Of a stretch of 64,000 nucleotides of DNA, positions 56,906 through 64,000 are shown piece after piece. The stretch is taken from the NCBI RefSeq assembly GCF_040712075.1, contig NZ_JBFCVL010000005.1, positions 434,001 through 498,000 on the forward strand, in the 5' to 3' direction. Position numbers and translations under genes: made by a program. The notes beneath the pieces were generated by a model, which saw only the letters and a program-made list of their open reading frames with translations, was not told the DNA's origin and ran no database searches. Every line of letters begins with the position of its first letter. The first letter of the stretch is position 1. This stretch comes from Fodinicurvata sp. EGI_FJ10296. Its GTDB lineage: Bacteria > Pseudomonadota > Alphaproteobacteria > DSM-16000 > Inquilinaceae.

Positions 56906-58006
56906 TCAGGTCTTGAGAACCGCCATCCGCGCGGCATTCCAGCCGATCCAGATCCGGTCGTCGTCGATCCGGTCCAGAATGAACGGATCGACCGAGGCCT
57001 GCAGGGTGGCATCGCCGCGATCGGGCAAAGCAATATCAATGGTGGTGCGATTGCCCTTGAAGACGCGCCGGATGACCCGGCCCTCCAGAACATTGGTGGT
57101 GCTGGGCGCCGTGTCCGGTCGATAGGACTGACACAGAATGTTCTCCGGGCGCACCGCGGCTTCGACCCGCGTCCCGACCGCGACCGTTCGGCCGGCGCCA
57201 GTCGCCCTCAACTCGGCGCCGTGCCAGTCGAGCACGATCTCGTCGCCGTCCCTGCCCTTGACCGTGCAGTCGATGAAATTCGTTTCGCCGATGAATCCGG
57301 CGACGAAACGGCTGAGCGGTTGGTGATAAAGCTCCTCCGGCGTTCCGTCCTGTTCGATGCGGCCCTCGTTCATGACCACGATCCGGTCCGACATGGTCAG
57401 CGCTTCTTCCTGATCATGGGTCACGAAGATGAACGTCTTGCCGGTGCTGCGCTGGATGGACTTCAATTCGACCTGAACCTGACTGCGCAGCTTGGCATCC
57501 AGAGCGCCCAGCGGCTCGTCCAGCAACAGCACCTTGGGATCGGGCGCCAGCGCCCGCGCAAGCGCGGCCCGCTGCCGCTGACCGCCGGAGAGCTGGTCCG
57601 GCATCCGCCGCGCGTGCTCGCTCAGTTGAAGGAAGTCTAGAAGCGATTCGACACGTTCGTCGATCTGCCGGCGATTCCGGCCCTGTAATTCCAGACCGAA
57701 CGCCACGTTGCGATGGACCGTCATATGGGGAAACAGGGCATAATCCTGGAACACCATGTTGACGTTGCGTTTGTTCGGCGGCACCCGAGTTACGTCGCTG
57801 CCATCGAGCAGAATGCGCCCCCGGTCGGGAACCTCGAAGCCGCCCAGCAGACGAAGCGTGGTCGACTTCCCGCAGCCGGACGGCCCCAGCAGCGTCACGA
57901 ACTGGCCCTCGGCGATTGACAGGTCCAGATCGGCCACGGCTTTGGTGGCACCAAAACTCTTGGTGATGCCGTCGAGACGGACGATAGCGCCAGCTTCATC
58001 ATTCAT
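56906..58006 (-). CDS. Spermidine/putrescine-type ABC transporter ATPase (PotA-like)
   Basis: A 366-residue ATPase: Walker A (LLGPSGCGKSTTLRLLGG), Q-loop VFQDYALFPHM, signature LSGGQRQRAALARAL, Walker B VLLLDEPLGALD, H-loop FVTHDQEEAL, and a C-terminal TOBE-type regulatory domain (VRPENILCQ). It is the last gene of a five-gene operon (dehydrogenase, binding protein, two permeases, ATPase), 7 bp after the second permease. Confidence 0.92.
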   Translation of the reverse strand: MNDEAGAIVRLDGITKSFGATKAVADLDLSIAEGQFVTLLGPSGCGKSTTLRLLGGFEVPDRGRILLDGSDVTRVPPNKRNVNMVFQDYALFPHMTVHRNVAFGLELQGRNRRQIDERVESLLDFLQLSEHARRMPDQLSGGQRQRAALARALAPDPKVLLLDEPLGALDAKLRSQVQVELKSIQRSTGKTFIFVTHDQEEALTMSDRIVVMNEGRIEQDGTPEELYHQPLSRFVAGFIGETNFIDCTVKGRDGDEIVLDWHGAELRATGAGRTVAVGTRVEAAVRPENILCQSYRPDTAPSTTNVLEGRVIRRVFKGNRTTIDIALPDRGDATLQASVDPFILDRIDDDRIWIGWNAARMAVLKT

Positions 58007-58013
58007 GTTTTTC

Positions 58014-58799
58014 TCAACTCCGATTCAATCGTCGCATCGACCGTTCCGCCCACAGGCCGCCCAGCGCGGTCAGCAGCAGCACGACCGTCGCGATGGCATT
58101 GATTTCCGGCGACATGCCCGATCGCAGTTCGGCGAAGATCAGCACCGGCAGCGTCGGCTGATACCCTCCCAGGAAGAACGAGCGGACGAAATCGTCGAAA
58201 CTGAGCAGCAGGCAGAACACGGTGCCGCCAACGAGCGCGGGCTTCAGATAGGGCAGCGTGATCCGCAGGAAAGTGATCAGGTTGTCCGCGCCGAGATCGC
58301 GGGCGGCATCCAGATGGCTCTGGCGCAACGACGACAGCCTCGCCATCACCAGCAACGCCACGAACGGCACATTGTGGATGGTGTGGCCGAAGATAATCGC
58401 CCCCATCCCCGGCTCGATACCGATCAGGCGAATAAAGATCCTGAGCGCAATGGCCGAGATCACACCCGGCACGACGGCCGGCAGGCACATCAGGCCGAAG
58501 ACCGCGAGCTTGCCCCAGAACCGCGTCGGGCCCAGCAACAGGGCCACCCAGGTGCCGATGAAAAGCGAAAGTACCGTCGAGACGACCGCGATCGTGATGG
58601 AATAGATAAACGTCGATCTGATCGTGGGGTCCGTCAGGGCGGTGTAATACCAGTCGGTCGTCCATTCGTTGATCGGAAAGCCGATGAACTGGGAATCCTT
58701 GAACCCCATCAGCGTCATCATCGCCAGCGGCAGAAACAGATAGGCGACAAAGGCCCAATAGATGAAGGTGAGCGTATTCGGACCGCTGGTTCTCGTCAT
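58014..58799 (-). CDS. ABC transporter permease (PotC/YdcV-like)
   Basis: A 261-residue inner-membrane permease with six hydrophobic segments. The ATPase-coupling EAA loop is LDAARDLGADNLITFLRITLP. DWYYTALTDPTIRSTFIYSI near the N-terminus is typical of PotC. It overlaps the other permease gene by 4 bp (ATGA) and pairs with it to form the channel. Confidence 0.92.
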   Translation of the reverse strand: MTRTSGPNTLTFIYWAFVAYLFLPLAMMTLMGFKDSQFIGFPINEWTTDWYYTALTDPTIRSTFIYSITIAVVSTVLSLFIGTWVALLLGPTRFWGKLAVFGLMCLPAVVPGVISAIALRIFIRLIGIEPGMGAIIFGHTIHNVPFVALLVMARLSSLRQSHLDAARDLGADNLITFLRITLPYLKPALVGGTVFCLLLSFDDFVRSFFLGGYQPTLPVLIFAELRSGMSPEINAIATVVLLLTALGGLWAERSMRRLNRS

Positions 58800-59773
58800 T
58801 TCAGGAGCCCTCCGCCCTTGCGGCCCATGACCTTAAGAAAGATGCCGGTAAGCGTGAGCGCACTGATCAGCATGATGCTTGAGAACGCGGCGCCGACCGG
58901 CCACTGGTCGCCGGCGACGTGGAAGAACCGGGCCACTGTCTGAGCAAAGACGGTCGTATTGGGGCCGCCCAGAAGGACCGGTGTGGCGTAATAACCCGTC
59001 GACAGCAGGAATACCAGGGTACAGCCAGAGGCGATGCCGTCGCGCGACAACGGCAGGATTATCCGGCGGAACCGGGTGAACGCCCCGGCGCCGAGGTCGG
59101 ACGCCGCCTCAAGATAGTTGTTCGGGATTTTTTCCAGCGCCGAATACAGCGGCAGCAGCATATAAAGCGAGGTCAGATAGATCACGCCCATGCCGAGCGA
59201 GAAGTTCGTGTACATGAAGGGTATCGGCCGGTCGATCAGCCCCATCCAGTCCAGCACAATGTTCACGAAGCCGCGATTGCCGAGCAAAATCATGATTGCA
59301 TAGGTACGGACGATCTCACCGGCCCAGAACGGCACCAGCAAAAGCAACAGGAACAGCAACCGTCGATCCGCCGGCACCAGCTTGGCGATGTAATACGCCA
59401 CCGGATACATGATGATCAGCGTGATGAAGGTCAGCGTCGCCGCAAATACGAATGTCCGCACAAATGTCGAGACATGGATGGGGTTGCTGAAGAACTGCGC
59501 CCAGTTGTCCAACGTCCACGATGGCGTCTGCCCGGAGCTTGGCGGATAGGCATCGAGAAAGCTGATCTGGAACATCTGGACGATCGGGCCCAGATGCATC
59601 GCGAATATCCAGAACAGCGGAAAGAGCGCCAGCAACCAGAAACGGCGGCGTTCGGTGGCCAGCAGCGGACCGGTGATGGACAGATACACCGGATTGCCGG
59701 TCAGGCGTGCCCATACTCCCCGCCTGGACGGAGTGCCTGCTCGCCCACCGGGCCGATCCCTCGTAACATCCAT
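58796..59773 (-). CDS. ABC transporter permease (PotB/YdcU-like)
   Basis: A 325-residue permease with six membrane segments after a charged N-terminus. The EAA-type loop is LEAASDLGAGAFTRFRRIILPL. QMFQISFLDAYPP and VRTYAIMILLGNRG are typical PotB/PotH segments. The ATG at 59773 follows a GAGGG; an upstream TTG at 59821 would add 16 residues. A strong hairpin lies between this gene and the binding-protein gene before it. Confidence 0.9.
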   Translation of the reverse strand: MDVTRDRPGGRAGTPSRRGVWARLTGNPVYLSITGPLLATERRRFWLLALFPLFWIFAMHLGPIVQMFQISFLDAYPPSSGQTPSWTLDNWAQFFSNPIHVSTFVRTFVFAATLTFITLIIMYPVAYYIAKLVPADRRLLFLLLLLVPFWAGEIVRTYAIMILLGNRGFVNIVLDWMGLIDRPIPFMYTNFSLGMGVIYLTSLYMLLPLYSALEKIPNNYLEAASDLGAGAFTRFRRIILPLSRDGIASGCTLVFLLSTGYYATPVLLGGPNTTVFAQTVARFFHVAGDQWPVGAAFSSIMLISALTLTGIFLKVMGRKGGGLLK

Positions 59774-59845
59774 TGCGGAAAAGCCCTCGGCCCTGAACGG
59801 GAACAAAAATCCCCGCACCAACAGGGCCCGGTGCCGGGAATGGGA

Positions 59846-59880
59846 CGCCCGCGGACCGTCATCGACGGATTCCGCGGGCG
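59846..59880 (-). terminator. Strong hairpin between binding-protein and permease genes
   Basis: Arms CGCCCGCGGA and TCCGCGGGCG (10 bp) with an inner CCGTC/GACGG stem and loop ATC. There is no T-run, so this is more likely an mRNA-stabilising or partially terminating structure than a full terminator. Such hairpins after binding-protein genes keep that protein in excess over the permeases. Confidence 0.6.
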
Positions 59881-59914
59881 CTTCTGCGTTTCGATGCTAT
59901 GGCTTACGCGCGCA

Positions 59915-61027
59915 TCATCCAGCCTGAATTTCTTCAACGGCGGGATCGACCAGTTCATACTTCATTTCGTTGGCGTCGGCCCTGAAGAAGCGCAGCCCCG
60001 ACAACTCTTCCTCGGTGAACGACGACGCCTGCTGTTCCAGTTCGGTCAAATGCTGCTCCACACCACGGAACGTCGAGATGAAGCCCGACGCGCGGGTCAT
60101 TGCCGCGCCCACTTCCGGACTGGCCAGAATGGCGTCGAGCAGACGATAGGCGTTCTCTTCGTTGGGCGCGTTGTTCGTTACGTTGAAGTTATAGACGAAA
60201 CCATAGGTGCCTTCCTGAGGGATCGTCATGTCGACCGGGAAGCCATCCATGATCAGGCGGGAGATGGGGCCCGACCAGGCATGCGCCAGCACGATATCCT
60301 GGTTGACGAACATCTGCTGCACTTCGGCGCCGGCGGAATAGAAGTTTCGCACCATGTCCTTGTGCTCGATCAGGAAGTCGCGGGTTTCGTTTACGATCTC
60401 CTGGGCCCGTTCGCGGTCTCCCATATATTCGATCATGTTGCCGTCATAGCCCAGATAGAGCATCGCCACCGACATCATGTCCTGAATGATATAGGCCGTC
60501 TGTCCGCGATACTTGGGATCGAACATCACGTCCCAGCTGCGGGTTTCCGATTCGTCGACGATCTCGGTGTTCCAGGCCAGCACCTCCGCGCCGGTCAGAA
60601 TGGGCACACCCCATTTTTCGCCATTGATGACGATCCAGTCGCTGTCCCTGTAAATCGGATTGACCGTGCTCCAGTTCTGCAGCCGGTCTTCGTCGATCGG
60701 GACCAGCAGATCGCTGTCGATGAACTGGCGGAACCGGTGACCGGCAATGGTCATCAGGTCGACTGATGGTTCCGGTGCTTCGGCGGCCAAAAGATTGAAC
60801 TGCTGCCCCTGGTCTTCCACCAGCCGAATTCTGATCTCGATGCCGGTTTCATCCTGGAACTGCTCGCGGAATGCATCCGGAATGAAATTGGCATAGGTCC
60901 AGACATTCACGACGTTATTCTGTGAAAACGCCGACCGCGACCGGATGATGGCGGGCGCCGCCAGGATACTCGCACCGATCGAGGAGTTCTTGATGAATCC
61001 GCGCCGGGTAGTTTGGAATTTTGACAT
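59915..61027 (-). CDS. Periplasmic substrate-binding protein (PotD/PotF-like), Tat signal
   Basis: A 370-residue extracellular binding protein. The N-terminus TTRRGFIKNSSIGASILAAP is a twin-arginine signal, cleaved near RSAFS-QNN. The mature start NVVNVWTYANFIPDAF is typical of spermidine/putrescine-class (SBP_bac_2/8) proteins, and WGVPILTGAEVLAWNTEIV lies in the hinge region. It captures the solute for the two permeases and ATPase downstream. Given the adjacent opine-type dehydrogenase, an opine-like amino-acid conjugate is one candidate besides polyamines. Confidence 0.9.
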   Translation of the reverse strand: MSKFQTTRRGFIKNSSIGASILAAPAIIRSRSAFSQNNVVNVWTYANFIPDAFREQFQDETGIEIRIRLVEDQGQQFNLLAAEAPEPSVDLMTIAGHRFRQFIDSDLLVPIDEDRLQNWSTVNPIYRDSDWIVINGEKWGVPILTGAEVLAWNTEIVDESETRSWDVMFDPKYRGQTAYIIQDMMSVAMLYLGYDGNMIEYMGDRERAQEIVNETRDFLIEHKDMVRNFYSAGAEVQQMFVNQDIVLAHAWSGPISRLIMDGFPVDMTIPQEGTYGFVYNFNVTNNAPNEENAYRLLDAILASPEVGAAMTRASGFISTFRGVEQHLTELEQQASSFTEEELSGLRFFRADANEMKYELVDPAVEEIQAG

Positions 61028-61069
61028 TGTCGTGCCCCCTTGTTGATGAGTGTTATTGCCGTACGAGAA

Positions 61070-62158
61070 TCAAACGGCCGTGTCCGGCGTGTATCCCGCC
61101 GTTGCAAGCCGCTTCAGGTCTTCAGGTCCGAGTCCGTCCAGCCCCACCGCCGGCAGCAGATCGTTCTCGCCGGCGAAATCGCGCCCATAGGCAGCGCCGA
61201 ATATGGCAATGCCCGACTCATGCAATCGCGCAGGAACGCCGGCCAGTGAAGCCAGACGCGCCGTGGGAACAAGCCCGAACGGAACGTCTTCCAGCACATA
61301 GCGGCTTTCCAGCGTGTCGGGACCGATACCTCCGCGGCCGGCGGCATGCATTTCCTGGTTCATCGCCGACACCGACGCCATGGGAACGTGAAACGACAGC
61401 GAGAAGTGCTCGAAGATCGTTCGGACCTGAACACCGAAAGCTTCGGCAACGGCCAGACGTTCAGCGTCGAGCGCCTCCAGCAAACGGCCGACGGCCGGCG
61501 TCACGTTCTCGCCCTGCCCCCATTTCTCGCCGCGCTCCATGCGCGTCAGATTGCACAGCGCGATGCCCATATGGTTCTGCGGGTTCAGATTGGAAAGCGC
61601 GATCGCCAGGAGTCCGTCGCGCCGCACAAATCGGTCGCCGAACAGTTCGGTGCAGATCGCGTGGCCGGCGTCAATCGACGCTGCAGGAACGGTCGCCAGA
61701 TCGATCCGCTGGCGCACCGTGTTGACGTTCACCTGTGTATCGCTGGTCTGGCGCCCGGTGGTCAGCGTGGTTCCCCAGGCGACGATCGGGACCGAAACGC
61801 CGCGGCGCGCCAGCAGACGGGAAAGATAAAGTGCCCCGAACGAGGCATGCGACGATATCACGACGATCTGCCCGGCCTGAAGATGGGGTGCAATGGCATC
61901 CATCGCCATCTTGTGGCCATTGCCGGGAAGCGCCAGTAGAACGACGTCCTGATCGGCGACCGCCTCGGCAGCGTCAGCGGCGACCCGGGGAACGAAGCTT
62001 GTCTCGATCGCACCCGTTGCAACCAGCGGCGCGCCACCGGCAAGCGTTCGCGTCCGCTGCCCTGACGGCGACCAAATGGTGGGCCGGTGGCCGGCATCGT
62101 TCAGAAATGCCGCCATGCCGAAGCCTATGGCACCGGCGCCCAGTATTCCCACACGCAT
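61070..62158 (-). CDS. Octopine/nopaline-type dehydrogenase family protein
   Basis: A 362-residue NAD(P)-dependent enzyme. The N-terminal Rossmann motif is VGILGAGAIGFGMAAFLNDAG. The opine dehydrogenase C-terminal helical domain contains ALSNLNPQNHMGIALCNLTR, where the catalytic His lies in NPQNHMG. Such enzymes reversibly join or split an amino acid and a 2-oxoacid. AAGGAG lies 9 bases before the ATG at 62158. It is the first gene of the transporter operon, 42 bp before the binding protein, suggesting uptake and oxidation of the same compound. Confidence 0.83.
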   Translation of the reverse strand: MRVGILGAGAIGFGMAAFLNDAGHRPTIWSPSGQRTRTLAGGAPLVATGAIETSFVPRVAADAAEAVADQDVVLLALPGNGHKMAMDAIAPHLQAGQIVVISSHASFGALYLSRLLARRGVSVPIVAWGTTLTTGRQTSDTQVNVNTVRQRIDLATVPAASIDAGHAICTELFGDRFVRRDGLLAIALSNLNPQNHMGIALCNLTRMERGEKWGQGENVTPAVGRLLEALDAERLAVAEAFGVQVRTIFEHFSLSFHVPMASVSAMNQEMHAAGRGGIGPDTLESRYVLEDVPFGLVPTARLASLAGVPARLHESGIAIFGAAYGRDFAGENDLLPAVGLDGLGPEDLKRLATAGYTPDTAV

Positions 62159-62520
62159 CAACGACGCTCCTTCCGGCCGTCACCTCGATCAGAATGAGCC
62201 GCGGAAAGGTTCACCCTTCATGCCGCGCAAGACCGCCGGCAAGGCGGACAAGCGAAGGATGTCGGGCAAACCCCATGCGGCATGACCCTCCGCCTTCCGA
62301 TGTCCTGAAGTCGCTTCCAGCCCCGACATCACTTACGTACCGGATCACGACTGAAATCCGTCGATCGAGGCCTTGACGCTGCGAGGACCGCAACACAGTG
62401 GTATTACGAAAACCCTAGGAGAAGTGTCGGCGGGAAGTCAACGCCGATCCATCGTCTGTCGGCAAGGGCCCCATTCACAATCTGTTTGATGATATGGACG
62501 GTGTTTCACGTTCCCGTCCG
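62159..62520. promoter_or_regulatory. Gap upstream of the opine/ABC operon
   Basis: 362 bp between the dddL stop and the dehydrogenase start, both on the minus strand, so it should contain the operon promoter. I see no convincing -35/-10 pair. A 21-codon basic open frame on the plus strand (62220-62285, start MPRKTAGKADKRRM) has AAAGG upstream, but I do not call it a gene. Confidence 0.4.
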
Positions 62521-63333
62521 CTAGATTCCGCGTGCCATCCGGGCTTTCCGGGTCGACGACATCTTCATCCCCGGGGCGGTGAGGCGAGCCTCCGGCCCGA
62601 TCCATGCATAGGCCAGCAGGCAGGGTTCGCGATCCGCCGTCGTAATGCGGTGCTCGTCGCCGGGCCGATTGAGGATCAGCGACCCCGGCGCATAGACAGC
62701 GACATCGTTCTCGGACCATGCGCCCGCGACCGAAACATAGCTTTCCTCGATCTCTTCGTGGCTATGCTGTGGATAGGTCGTCTTCGGTGCGAATAGAACG
62801 AATCCAAGCACCAGCCGGTCTGACTGCACCGGCCCCCGTGGCCCGAGAATTTCGCAATAGGCGTATTTCTTCTCAAGCGCCCTGGGAACCTTCTTGTAGC
62901 CGTACGCCCACGTCAATTGGTCGGAAACCCGCGACAACGCACGGGCCAGACCCTGGACGACGCCCCGCTCGCCCAGATCGAGTGCGCGAGGCAGATGAGC
63001 GGAGACCGGCTTGCACTCGCAGGGGCGCGTCAAAATTTCCGGGTTGGCGTCGATGACCGCGGAGAGCGTTTCTCGAACGCGTTTACGGTGGCTGCGGATC
63101 AACTTGCTGCCGCCGGCAGAGCCGTGGCGGTAGAGCGACTCAAACTCCCGCAGCAGGTAGACCCAACTTGGGCGGTCCATCAGCCGCGGCTGTGACGACG
63201 TTGGCGCCTGGGCGGGTTCGCAGCCGGAGTCGGGGCCGGAATCGGGGCCGGAATCGGGGCCGGGCTTCTGGGCCGGCTCCGTCATCGAGGGGAGTTCAGC
63301 AGCCATCTGAGCGCCGTCAAAACAGATATGCAT
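62521..63333 (-). CDS. dddL: Dimethylsulfoniopropionate lyase, DddL family
   Basis: A cupin-fold enzyme cleaving DMSP to dimethyl sulfide and acrylate. The catalytic cupin shows YPQHSHEEIEESYVSVAG (metal-binding His, His, Glu and the catalytic Tyr), AVYAPGSLILNRPGDEHRI (third His) and LLAYAWIGPEA, which together are the DddL pattern. At 270 residues it is about 40 longer than typical; the extra N-terminus contains three PDSG repeats encoded by a 12-bp tandem repeat. A start at 63180 (MDRPSWVYLLREF) would give the usual length; no start has a clear ribosome site. It lies just downstream of tRNA-Phe. Confidence 0.85.
   Translation of the reverse strand: MHICFDGAQMAAELPSMTEPAQKPGPDSGPDSGPDSGCEPAQAPTSSQPRLMDRPSWVYLLREFESLYRHGSAGGSKLIRSHRKRVRETLSAVIDANPEILTRPCECKPVSAHLPRALDLGERGVVQGLARALSRVSDQLTWAYGYKKVPRALEKKYAYCEILGPRGPVQSDRLVLGFVLFAPKTTYPQHSHEEIEESYVSVAGAWSENDVAVYAPGSLILNRPGDEHRITTADREPCLLAYAWIGPEARLTAPGMKMSSTRKARMARGI
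63223..63264. repeat. 12-bp tandem repeat in the dddL 5' end
   Basis: Three and a half copies of GCCGGAATCGGG (first copy with one change), in frame and encoding PDSG repeats in the N-terminal extension of the DMSP lyase. Copy number could vary between strains. Confidence 0.8.
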
Positions 63334-63349
63334 TCGGGGGGGATGGAAG

Positions 63350-63425
63350 TGGTGCCCAGGGACGGAATCGAACCGCCGACACGGAGATTTTCAGTCCCCT
63401 GCTCTACCGACTGAGCTACCTGGGC
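63350..63425 (-). tRNA. tRNA-Phe (anticodon GAA)
   Basis: A 76-nt gene. The acceptor stem is GCCCAGG/CCTGGGC with discriminator A and an encoded CCA end. The D arm reads GTAGCTCAGTCGGTAGAGC, the anticodon loop CTGAAAA (GAA), and the T arm GGTTCGATTCC. It lies between yacG and dddL on the same strand, the usual alphaproteobacterial context after yacG. Confidence 0.97.
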
Positions 63426-63429
63426 CACC

Positions 63430-63452
63430 GCGTTTCGGCCGGGGCCGAACGC
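63430..63452 (-). other. GC-rich hairpin between yacG and tRNA-Phe
   Basis: Arms GCGTTTCGGC and GCCGAACGC (one bulged T) around CGGG, directly before the tRNA 5' end. It could end the yacG message or help tRNA processing. There is no adjacent T-run on the minus strand. Confidence 0.4.
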
Positions 63453-63546
63453 GCCCCCTCGTATAGAAAACGCGGGTTCCGCTGTCCAGCCGAATTTTGC
63501 CTATGGCTGAAATTCTATTGCCCAGGGTCGGGAAGCGGCGTCGGCT

Positions 63547-63768
63547 TCAGCCGCGTTCGGGATCGTCCCCGTCCTCGTTTGCCGATCTTGCGAGGGCTTC
63601 ATCGCTCTCGTCGGGTGCCTCGACCGCCGGTATGCGATAGTCTTCGCCGAACCAGCGGGCGAGGTCGACATCGCGGCAGCGATTCGAGCAGAAGGGACGG
63701 GTTGCGAGGCTTGCGGCCTTTCCGCAGATCGGGCAGGCAGCGGCTCGTTTCTTCGGTTCCGATTGCAT
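63547..63768 (-). CDS. yacG: YacG: DNA gyrase inhibitor, zinc-ribbon protein
   Basis: A 73-residue zinc protein that binds GyrB and inhibits gyrase in E. coli. The zinc ligands are CPICGK and PFCSNRCRDVDLARWF, the YacG signature. An acidic disordered tail (DESDEALARSANEDGDDPE) follows. The start MQSEPKKRAA at 63768 gives the normal length; the open frame continues upstream into the RNase gene. It follows that gene in the familiar maf-rng-yacG order. Confidence 0.93.
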   Translation of the reverse strand: MQSEPKKRAAACPICGKAASLATRPFCSNRCRDVDLARWFGEDYRIPAVEAPDESDEALARSANEDGDDPERG

Positions 63769-63820
63769 GAACAAGGTCTTCCAGCTCCGTCGTTCAGACG
63801 CGGGCACACCAGGGCACCGC

Positions 63821-64000
63821 TTAGATATCATCCGGGCTCAGAATCGCCGACAGGGGCATGCCCCGGCGTTCGCGCGCAAACTGTATCAGACCCAAAGGCG
63901 ACGGGCCGTCCAGCGCGTGGATACGGCGGGGGTCGCCAGCGAGGGCCGATTCCAGCCGCGAGCGAATTCCCGTCAGCGGCTTGCGCGACCGATCGGTCAG
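63821..64000 (-). CDS. Ribonuclease E/G family protein, C-terminal end only
   Basis: The last 59 codons of a gene entering from the right edge. The visible end, PLTGIRSRLESALAGDP and then SPLGLIQFARERRGMPLSAIL, fits the C-terminus of RNase E/G-like proteins in alphaproteobacteria, and the following yacG and tRNA-Phe are its usual neighbours. Catalytic domains are outside the window, so the call rests on the tail and context. Confidence 0.65.
   Translation of the reverse strand: MTDRSRKPLTGIRSRLESALAGDPRRIHALDGPSPLGLIQFARERRGMPLSAILSPDDI

Noticed and set aside
62220-62285. A 21-codon basic mini-frame (start MPRKTAGKADKRRM)
   Set aside because: Too short to judge by composition, and it is antisense to a promoter region; kept only as a remark.

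Overview
The window is GC-rich, gene-dense chromosomal DNA from an alphaproteobacterium, most likely a free-living, probably marine member of a Rhodospirillales-like lineage. This is inferred from the gene set: a divK-pleD pair, an EipB (DUF1849) protein, a ChvI-like response regulator with its kinase, a zinc-ribbon DinB, a B12-dependent (class II) ribonucleotide reductase, the glutathione formaldehyde pathway, a DddL-type DMSP lyase, and CtrA-type TTAA-N7-TTAA boxes. I see no transposase, phage gene, CRISPR array or rRNA. One tRNA, tRNA-Phe(GAA), is present near the right edge.

Layout. 1-5.5 kb (minus strand): sensor kinase, response regulator, lipoprotein, two small proteins, and mannose-1-phosphate guanylyltransferase (manC). 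5.5-14.7 kb: a gene-free AT-richer gap, release factor 3, a small unknown protein, a transglutaminase-like lipoprotein, and a 1601-residue alpha-2-macroglobulin. 15-22.4 kb: pleD, divK, dinB, eipB, a hydroxyacid dehydrogenase and aspS. 22.5-28.4 kb: an IclR regulator diverging from a five-gene acyl-CoA catabolic operon. 28.5-37.3 kb: RNase D, a HEPN-like small protein, propionyl-CoA carboxylase alpha subunit, nrdJ and a small Cys-rich protein. 37.5-45.7 kb: an alpha/beta hydrolase, S-formylglutathione hydrolase with S-(hydroxymethyl)glutathione dehydrogenase, a secreted protein, PEP synthase and an MFS transporter. 45.7-49.8 kb: a small membrane protein, a chemoreceptor, a secreted protein and a thioesterase. 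49.8-56.6 kb: FosX, a PAP2 phosphatase, a three-gene glycosyltransferase/membrane cluster and an NreB-like exporter with a His-rich tail. 56.9-62.2 kb: a PotABCD-type ABC transporter with an opine-type dehydrogenase. 62.5-64 kb: dddL, tRNA-Phe, yacG and the end of an RNase E/G gene.

Genes that work together. DivK and PleD belong to the CtrA network, and a perfect CtrA box lies upstream of the small protein/chemoreceptor pair. DddL would produce acrylate, whose known assimilation route passes through propionyl-CoA, the substrate of the PccA encoded 30 kb away. The IclR-linked operon carries a two-subunit CoA-transferase-like enzyme whose beta subunit has Val where the catalytic Glu is expected. 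This resembles the ring-opening hydrolase IpdAB more than a transferase.

Structure outside genes. Four intergenic regions (about 14.69-15.05, 29.71-30.29, 38.4-38.86 and 56.63-56.91 kb) carry a mosaic repeat family with two hairpin modules. Their stems show compensatory base changes between copies, and all four copies lie between convergently transcribed genes. Other regulatory signals are a pair of NrdR boxes 31 bp apart before nrdJ, a perfect 13-bp palindrome at the IclR divergent promoter, and an apparent CTG start codon for fosX that restores an otherwise missing metal-binding histidine.
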